A DNA stretch of 37,286 bases from the NCBI RefSeq assembly GCF_024606225.1, contig NZ_JAGRPU010000051.1, positions 1 through 37,286 on the forward strand. The letters are read 5' to 3'. This DNA comes from Endozoicomonas sp. ISHI1 (GTDB lineage: Bacteria; Pseudomonadota; Gammaproteobacteria; Pseudomonadales; Endozoicomonadaceae). The translations under genes and the position numbers were made by a program. Shown piece after piece: positions 33,084-37,286 of this stretch. Numbering within the stretch: position 1 is the first letter of the stretch; each line of letters starts with the position of its first letter. The notes below the pieces were generated by a model that was not told where the DNA came from, searched no databases, and was given only the letters and a program-made list of their open reading frames with translations.

Positions 33084-33373
33084 AACACGTTCAGGCAATC
33101 GCAGCTCTCTGTTTCTTTGAGAGCACAACAGGATGAACGAGCTCCTGAAAGTTCTGCCACCCCATCAACAGAAAGTTCCGATGAATCACCACTGTCGAAA
33201 TCTACGATGTCTCCCCCTTCGGAGAGTCAACTATGCATACAGGCAGACCAAACAAATCCCCGAAACGGGATGGCAACCCGTTGAAAAAGTCACGTGGTGA
33301 TGTTTCAGGCAACCACCCACTAATCTTTGTTGAGCCATTTTCAATACCTCCGGCAAAGAAAGGCCCCAAGTAA
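33084..33373 (+). pseudogene. Degenerate small gene or chance frames in the ppnN upstream gap
   Basis: The 540-base gap between the Nudix and ppnN genes has two adjacent plus-strand frames with protein-like composition. The first, without an ATG, reads QQDERAPESSATPSTESSDE and is Ser/Pro/Glu-rich, ending at 33284. The second, in another frame, starts at ATG 33233 (MHTGRPNKSPKRDGNPLKKS) and ends at 33373. A one-base shift near 33230 would join them into one basic, Ser/Pro-rich protein. No start codon or ribosome site is clear, so this could be a relic or chance. Confidence 0.3.
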
Positions 33374-33585
33374 GATGAGTGCGTGAACGTCATCATTCGG
33401 CTCATGGAAAAGTGTTAACATTCCCAATTTGTCAGAGGATGGTTAATCCGTCAAGACTGAAAAAATGTCTTCTATCCACATATAATGAGACTGTGGCGGA
33501 TTGCAAAACACGGCCATGAGGTCAGAAACACTTTGCTATTCAAATCGCTGGACGATATTCACGATAAAAAAAACCAGGGGGTATC

Positions 33586-34959
33586 ATGACCGCCAGAAAT
33601 ACTGTTTCTACCATTGTTAACCCTGTAGGCTCCATGCGTGTTCTCTCAAACCTTGAGGTCAGCAGCCTTCAGGACACCAGTCAGAAAGGGTTACATCGTT
33701 TGTTCCGGCAATGCGCCCTGGCCATACTCAACTGTGAACAGGAAGGTGATAACACCGAAGAAATCATGGAGCAATTCCAGGACTTTGACATTCGTATTGT
33801 TCAGGAACACCGCGGATTAAAGCTGGAATTGATTAACGCTCCCGCCGATGCCTTTGTCGCTGGAAAACTGATTCGCGGTGTCCGGGAAAACCTCTTCTCC
33901 GTCCTGAGAGATATTCTCTATGTGTCGTCTCACATTACAGAGAACCCACGTTTCACTGCAGACAGCTCCACTGATATCACTCATCTGGTTTTCCAGATTC
34001 TCAGACATGCCGATGCTTTTATTACCAAGCAGGTTCCCAGTATTGTGGTGTGTTGGGGCGGTCACTCCATAGCCCGACATGAATATGAATACACCAAGAA
34101 AGTGGGCTACCAACTGGGCCTTCGGGGCATGAATATCTGCACTGGTTGTGGTCCCGGTGCTATGAAGGGCCCCATGAAAGGGGCTTATATCGGTCATGCC
34201 AAGCAGCGAATATCCCGTGGTCGATTCATTGGCTTAACTGAACCGGGCATTATCGCGGCTGAATCACCCAACCCTATTGTCAACGAGCTGATTATCCTGC
34301 CGGATATTGAAAAGCGTCTGGAGGCCTTTGTTCGTCTAGGTCATGGCATCACCGTTTTTCCGGGCGGGCCGGGAACCTGTGAGGAAATTCTGTACATTCT
34401 TGGCATTCTACTCAACCCTGCCAACAGGGATATTCCTTTCCCACTGGTTTTCACTGGACCGGAAGCTGCCAGAGAATATTTTGAAAAAATTGATATATTT
34501 ATCGGCAAAACTTTAGGGAAGGAAGCCCAATCACGCTACCAGATCATTATCGATGACCCTCTGGAAGTTAGTCGGGTTATGAGAAGTGGACTGGAGCAAG
34601 TTACCCGCTACCGCAGGAAGCATGGAGACGCCTACTACTTCAACTGGTTGCTTAAGATTGACGAGGACTTTCAAACGCCCTTTGACCCAACCCATGAAAA
34701 CATGGCAAACCTCGAGCTGAATACCGAACTACCTCCCCACTTTCTGGCGGCTAACCTTCGTCGCGCCATGTCAGGTATTGTGGCAGGCAATATAAAAGAA
34801 GAAGGCGTTTGCCAGATCAGAGCAAAAGGCCCGTATCAGTTAAAGGGAGAGCCTGAGCTTATGAAACAGGTCGATAGCCTGCTTCAGTCTTTTGTAGAGC
34901 AATTCAGAATGAAGCTGCCAGGCAGTCACTATGTGCCCTGCTACGAGATCAAAAGTTAA
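33586..34959 (+). CDS. ppnN: Nucleotide 5'-monophosphate nucleosidase PpnN
   Basis: Cleaves the N-glycosidic bond of purine and pyrimidine nucleoside monophosphates, and in E. coli is activated by (p)ppGpp. The catalytic Rossmann-like LOG domain is in the middle: VCWGGHSIARHEYEYTKKVG, GMNICTGCGPGAMKGPMKGA and GITVFPGGPGTCEEILYILG, the last being the PGGxGTxxE signature. N-terminal (STIVNPVGSMRVLSNLEV) and C-terminal (HFLAANLRRAMSGIVAGNI) PpnN-specific domains are both present, and the 457-residue length equals the E. coli protein within a few residues. A strong ribosome site (aggggg) precedes the ATG. A hairpin terminator follows. Confidence 0.95.
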   Translation: MTARNTVSTIVNPVGSMRVLSNLEVSSLQDTSQKGLHRLFRQCALAILNCEQEGDNTEEIMEQFQDFDIRIVQEHRGLKLELINAPADAFVAGKLIRGVRENLFSVLRDILYVSSHITENPRFTADSSTDITHLVFQILRHADAFITKQVPSIVVCWGGHSIARHEYEYTKKVGYQLGLRGMNICTGCGPGAMKGPMKGAYIGHAKQRISRGRFIGLTEPGIIAAESPNPIVNELIILPDIEKRLEAFVRLGHGITVFPGGPGTCEEILYILGILLNPANRDIPFPLVFTGPEAAREYFEKIDIFIGKTLGKEAQSRYQIIIDDPLEVSRVMRSGLEQVTRYRRKHGDAYYFNWLLKIDEDFQTPFDPTHENMANLELNTELPPHFLAANLRRAMSGIVAGNIKEEGVCQIRAKGPYQLKGEPELMKQVDSLLQSFVEQFRMKLPGSHYVPCYEIKS

Positions 34960-34974
34960 ACAATACCGCTTTGG

Positions 34975-35012
34975 AAAGCGAAGTGATTTATCTTCGCTTT
35001 CTTACTTTTTTT
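34975..35012 (+). terminator. Rho-independent terminator after ppnN
   Basis: aaagcgaag and cttcgcttt make a perfect 9-base stem with an 8-base loop, followed by cttacttttttt. It lies 16 bases after the ppnN stop. The A/T-rich flanks on the other side allow partial function for the convergent fic gene as well. Confidence 0.85.
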
Positions 35013-35097
35013 GACACATTGAAAACATAAAAAATCTCTTACCTGAGCATTTTACGTTAAAACTCGCGACGCTAATGATGTCCGCTAGCATTTTCCG

Positions 35098-35811
35098 TCA
35101 GCCACTTAATGAGGCGGATCTAAAATTATCAATGATTTTCTCGTTGAGACACGATCTCAGAAATTTATTCATCTCAGCTGTGTCTGCTGCTGTATAGAAG
35201 TCAAGCATCAACTGGTTAAACTCTTTCTGACGTTTTGCTGGAACATTGATAATAGGAAACCCATGTGAAAGCAAAATACCATTCATCATGAATCGCCCCA
35301 TGCGCTTATTCACATCCCAGAAGAACTGTGCTCTTGCCATTCTCAGAAAAGCCGTTATTGCCATATCATAAACATCATAATAACCAGCAATTTCTGACTC
35401 AATCTCAGCCCAGACATTATCAAGCTCTTTGGATGAGGGAGGTTCATATTCTGATCCACTAATCGTTACGTTACCCGTTCTAAAAGCCCCCCACATCAGT
35501 GCTTCTTCTTTGCCTGCAATGTTGTGAACTGCCAAAGCAACACCTTTGGAAAAATAGAACTTACCTTCAGAAACCAGGGCAAACAGATATTTCCAGGCCT
35601 CTGCCTGATTTAAAGCCATATTCTGATCACTTATCTTATAACCCCCAACAGTAATTCCATCTAATAATGTTTGAATTTCCGGTAGAGTCATCGCAACACC
35701 TTCAAGGTTTACGGCATCATGCACCAAAGAAGGAAGATCACGAACGGCAAGTTGTCTGGCCATCCCACGATCAGGGGTCATTCCCCAAACTGTATCTTTT
35801 GCCGTTGTCAT
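35098..35811 (-). CDS. Fic-fold protein lacking the catalytic histidine, 237 aa
   Basis: Fic/DOC-superfamily protein. It has an inhibitory-helix-like segment (HDAVNLEGVAMTLPE, Glu37), the beta-hairpin flap AFRTGNVTISGSEYEPPSS typical of class II Fic enzymes, and a core helix AITAFLRMARAQFFWDVNKR. In active Fic proteins the core motif is H-x-F-x-D/E-G-N-G/K-R. Here the alignment gives Gln162 for His, Asp166 conserved, Val167 for the first Gly, then NKR and MGR. Without the His, classical AMP transfer is not expected, although a distinct activity is possible. Similar QFF...NKR Fic proteins occur in other bacteria, to my recollection. A ggatgag ribosome site precedes the start. Confidence 0.85.
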   Translation of the reverse strand: MTTAKDTVWGMTPDRGMARQLAVRDLPSLVHDAVNLEGVAMTLPEIQTLLDGITVGGYKISDQNMALNQAEAWKYLFALVSEGKFYFSKGVALAVHNIAGKEEALMWGAFRTGNVTISGSEYEPPSSKELDNVWAEIESEIAGYYDVYDMAITAFLRMARAQFFWDVNKRMGRFMMNGILLSHGFPIINVPAKRQKEFNQLMLDFYTAADTAEMNKFLRSCLNEKIIDNFRSASLSG

Positions 35812-36143
35812 TTACTCATCCCAAGCATGGTGGTGGAAATTCCCACATTATATCTGCACGAGTTCTGATCGTCATGCAGCTCGAAAAGTTTGATTAAGAA
35901 TGGATGCTCACTTGTTTTGGGCACGCCGCAGGTGCAGTCATCTGAATTTTTTGTTATCTGTTCTTAGTACTTTGTTAGTAATAATCTGCAACTTAATAAT
36001 TGTTTAATGATCTAAATGTAAAATTAACGAATAATGGAGTAAGTAAAGATATGCAAGTACAACCGACTTTTACTCATGATCAATTTGCTCAATACAACAA
36101 GCCTCAACCAAGAAGAACGCACTCATTTGTGTTATGTCTCTAC
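35812..36143. other. Intergenic AT-rich region
   Basis: No well-supported gene. It is distinctly AT-rich from about 35940 onward. A 35-codon frame starts at 36051 (MQVQPTFTHDQFAQYNKPQP) and ends at 36158 inside the protease gene on the other strand. It has a distant ggag, no recognisable family, and may be chance. The fic promoter should be near 35820-35880. Confidence 0.35.
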
Positions 36144-37013
36144 TCACAATTTGTATAGCAAGACAGATAATACTGCTGAAAGAAAGCTGATACTATATGA
36201 ACCCGACGTAGCCATGATAGCCATATTATGAGGAACCAATGTCCATTTATGAATATTTGTCGATACCGCATAAGGGGAAAAACTACCATTACCACAACCA
36301 AGTGTACAGAAGGCAAGAAATTCCTTTATGAAGTCACTGTTATGTGAAAGTGATATATAAAAAATTGGGTTTCCATTATACAGACTTGACCCCTCATGCA
36401 AACCTAACACATAGAAAAAATTATCTTTGAAGTAAAAAAGTGGCGAACCAGAATTCCCTTCCTTGCCATCGCCAGAGTAATTCAAGGTGTATAAGTAATT
36501 TCTATTATTTGGGCACACTAGCCACGATAATTCTACTGATCTAAGAAAACTCCCTGTTTGATAACCTGCTGCCATTGGATTAATAATTTGAAATAAATCT
36601 GTACAGTTGTATTGTTCTAAATCTAACTTTGGGGTATCGATTTCTATTGAGCTCTCAAGTTCTATTATCGCCACATCATATTGATCAATTCTACCAATAA
36701 TTGCTTTCGGGTTACGTACCAGCCTCTTCCCTTTAATATTAAATGGAGTATATGCATTTAAAAAATGGACTTTAAGATTTTTATAGAAAGCCTCTCTGGC
36801 AACACAATGTGCAGAAGTTAAAAGGTGTCGATTTGATATTAAAAAACCAGAGCAGAAGAAAGGTCTAATTTGGACTATCCAAGGGTATGAACCCGGCTTT
36901 TCTTGATTAAAAGGATCTGAATATCTTTCAAGTCTGTTATGTGAAGCTAAAAGAACACCGCTCACAAATAACAGCACGCTGACGATTGGGTAACATAGCA
37001 CTCTGCCAAGCAT
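36144..37013 (-). CDS. Membrane-associated trypsin-like (S1) serine protease, 289 aa
   Basis: Chymotrypsin-fold protease with complete triad: His69 in LLTSAHCVA, Asp113 in DQYDVAIIELE and Ser188 in GKEGNSGSPLF. The Cys54/Cys70 pair around the His loop fits the usual disulfide. An N-terminal signal or anchor (CYPIVSVLLFVSGVLLAS) directs it out of the cytoplasm, and a C-terminal hydrophobic stretch (about residues 264-287, ending VLSVLLYKL) may anchor it. The N-terminal propeptide is short (about 20 residues) and lacks a typical trypsin IVGG site, so activation is unclear. The gene is markedly AT-rich compared with its neighbours, suggesting recent transfer. It is single, next to an IS element. 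Confidence 0.85.
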   Translation of the reverse strand: MLGRVLCYPIVSVLLFVSGVLLASHNRLERYSDPFNQEKPGSYPWIVQIRPFFCSGFLISNRHLLTSAHCVAREAFYKNLKVHFLNAYTPFNIKGKRLVRNPKAIIGRIDQYDVAIIELESSIEIDTPKLDLEQYNCTDLFQIINPMAAGYQTGSFLRSVELSWLVCPNNRNYLYTLNYSGDGKEGNSGSPLFYFKDNFFYVLGLHEGSSLYNGNPIFYISLSHNSDFIKEFLAFCTLGCGNGSFSPYAVSTNIHKWTLVPHNMAIMATSGSYSISFLSAVLSVLLYKL

Positions 37014-37164
37014 ATCATCTTCTCTAGCTGTTTAAATGTCGTTTTAATGTAGTATGCCATGGTTTTATTGCCATATAACGAATCGACCAAGTTACTTTTA
37101 ATGGTTTGTTGAAGCATTGCTTAACAATAACTTCTGTTAACTTCTCTGAAGTCAACTTCCCCGC

Positions 37165-37286
37165 TGTGTCAGGATAGATGTCGCCTCTTTTGATTCATGA
37201 CTCTCAATAATTGAGAGCATACAAAAAGAGGCTGTTATGACTCGCTACTCCAAAGAAATGAAAGAGTCCATTATCCAGAAGATGAT
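37165..37286 (+). mobile_element. Left end of an IS3-family insertion sequence
   Basis: The end tgtgtcaggatagatgtcgcctc (37165-37187) matches the complement of the right end at 183-203 over about 20 bases. A 17-base palindrome, ctctcaataattgagag (37201-37217), lies between the end and the transposase start and may overlap its promoter or act as a hairpin. The element runs past the window in the same orientation as the copy at position 1. Confidence 0.75.
37237..37286 (+). CDS. IS3-family transposase OrfA, N-terminal part only
   Basis: The first codons read MTRYSKEMKESIIQKM, which fits the start of IS3-family OrfA helix-turn-helix proteins (M-x-RYS-x-E-x-K-x-x-I-V-x-K-M). A purine-rich site (aaaaagaggc) precedes the ATG. 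Only 16 complete codons are inside the window. Confidence 0.65.
   Translation, partial: MTRYSKEMKESIIQKM

Overview
The window looks like a chromosomal segment of a marine, host-associated gammaproteobacterium, most likely Endozoicomonas or a close relative in the Oceanospirillales. This is inferred from the gene set: the dnaX-ybaB-recR cluster with the 4.5S RNA gene beside dnaX, an AsrA-type second Lon, PpnN, a ProQ/FinO-domain protein, kpsC and kpsS, and a heavy load of insertion sequences, miniature elements and toxin-antitoxin modules. No rRNA, tRNA or CRISPR array was seen.

Positions 1-5200 are a mobile, decaying accessory region. They hold the right end of an IS3-family element, a lone small protein, a ParE/Phd-type module, a DUF4160 pseudogene (two in-frame stops) beside an intact DUF2442 gene, and an intact PIN/AbrB (VapBC-type) module between two copies of the same internally deleted ISAs1 derivative. 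The second copy truncates another vapB-like gene whose operator palindrome survives. A frameshifted HI0074-type subunit follows with an intact minimal nucleotidyltransferase. A third ISAs1 scrap runs into the start of cysC.

Positions 5200-11000 hold an orphan APS kinase (cysC) and two capsule lipid-linker genes, kpsC and kpsS. A MntA/HepT module sits between them. Its mntA gene is cut near its 3' end by a 161-bp MITE with TA target duplication, and hepT is followed by a DUF6364 antitoxin pseudogene on the other strand. The export genes kpsDEMT are absent from the window. From 11300 to 13740 come a PagL-type lipid A deacylase, a second inverted copy of the MITE, an unrecognised three-repeat cysteine protein and an Uma2-family nuclease.

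Positions 13750-28750 are mostly core: recR, ybaB, dnaX and the 4.5S RNA gene on the minus strand; an L,D-transpeptidase; a small orphan protein; DUF2237, proQ-like and ppiC-like genes on the plus strand; a minus-strand acyl-CoA degradation cluster (thiolase, acyl-CoA dehydrogenase, enoyl-CoA hydratase) ending at a shared hairpin; a chalcone-isomerase-fold periplasmic protein; a DUF924 protein; and the AsrA-like Lon.

Positions 28750-37286 hold an unrecognised 1121-residue protein, a Nudix hydrolase, a degenerate small gene, ppnN with a clear terminator, a Fic-fold protein whose catalytic histidine is replaced by glutamine, and a low-GC gene for a membrane-associated trypsin-like protease. The left end of an IS3-family element in the same orientation as the one at position 1 closes the window. 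The items most worth follow-up are the 1121-residue protein, the histidine-less Fic protein, the MITE-broken mntA beside an intact hepT, and the mini-ISAs1 pair around the VapBC module.
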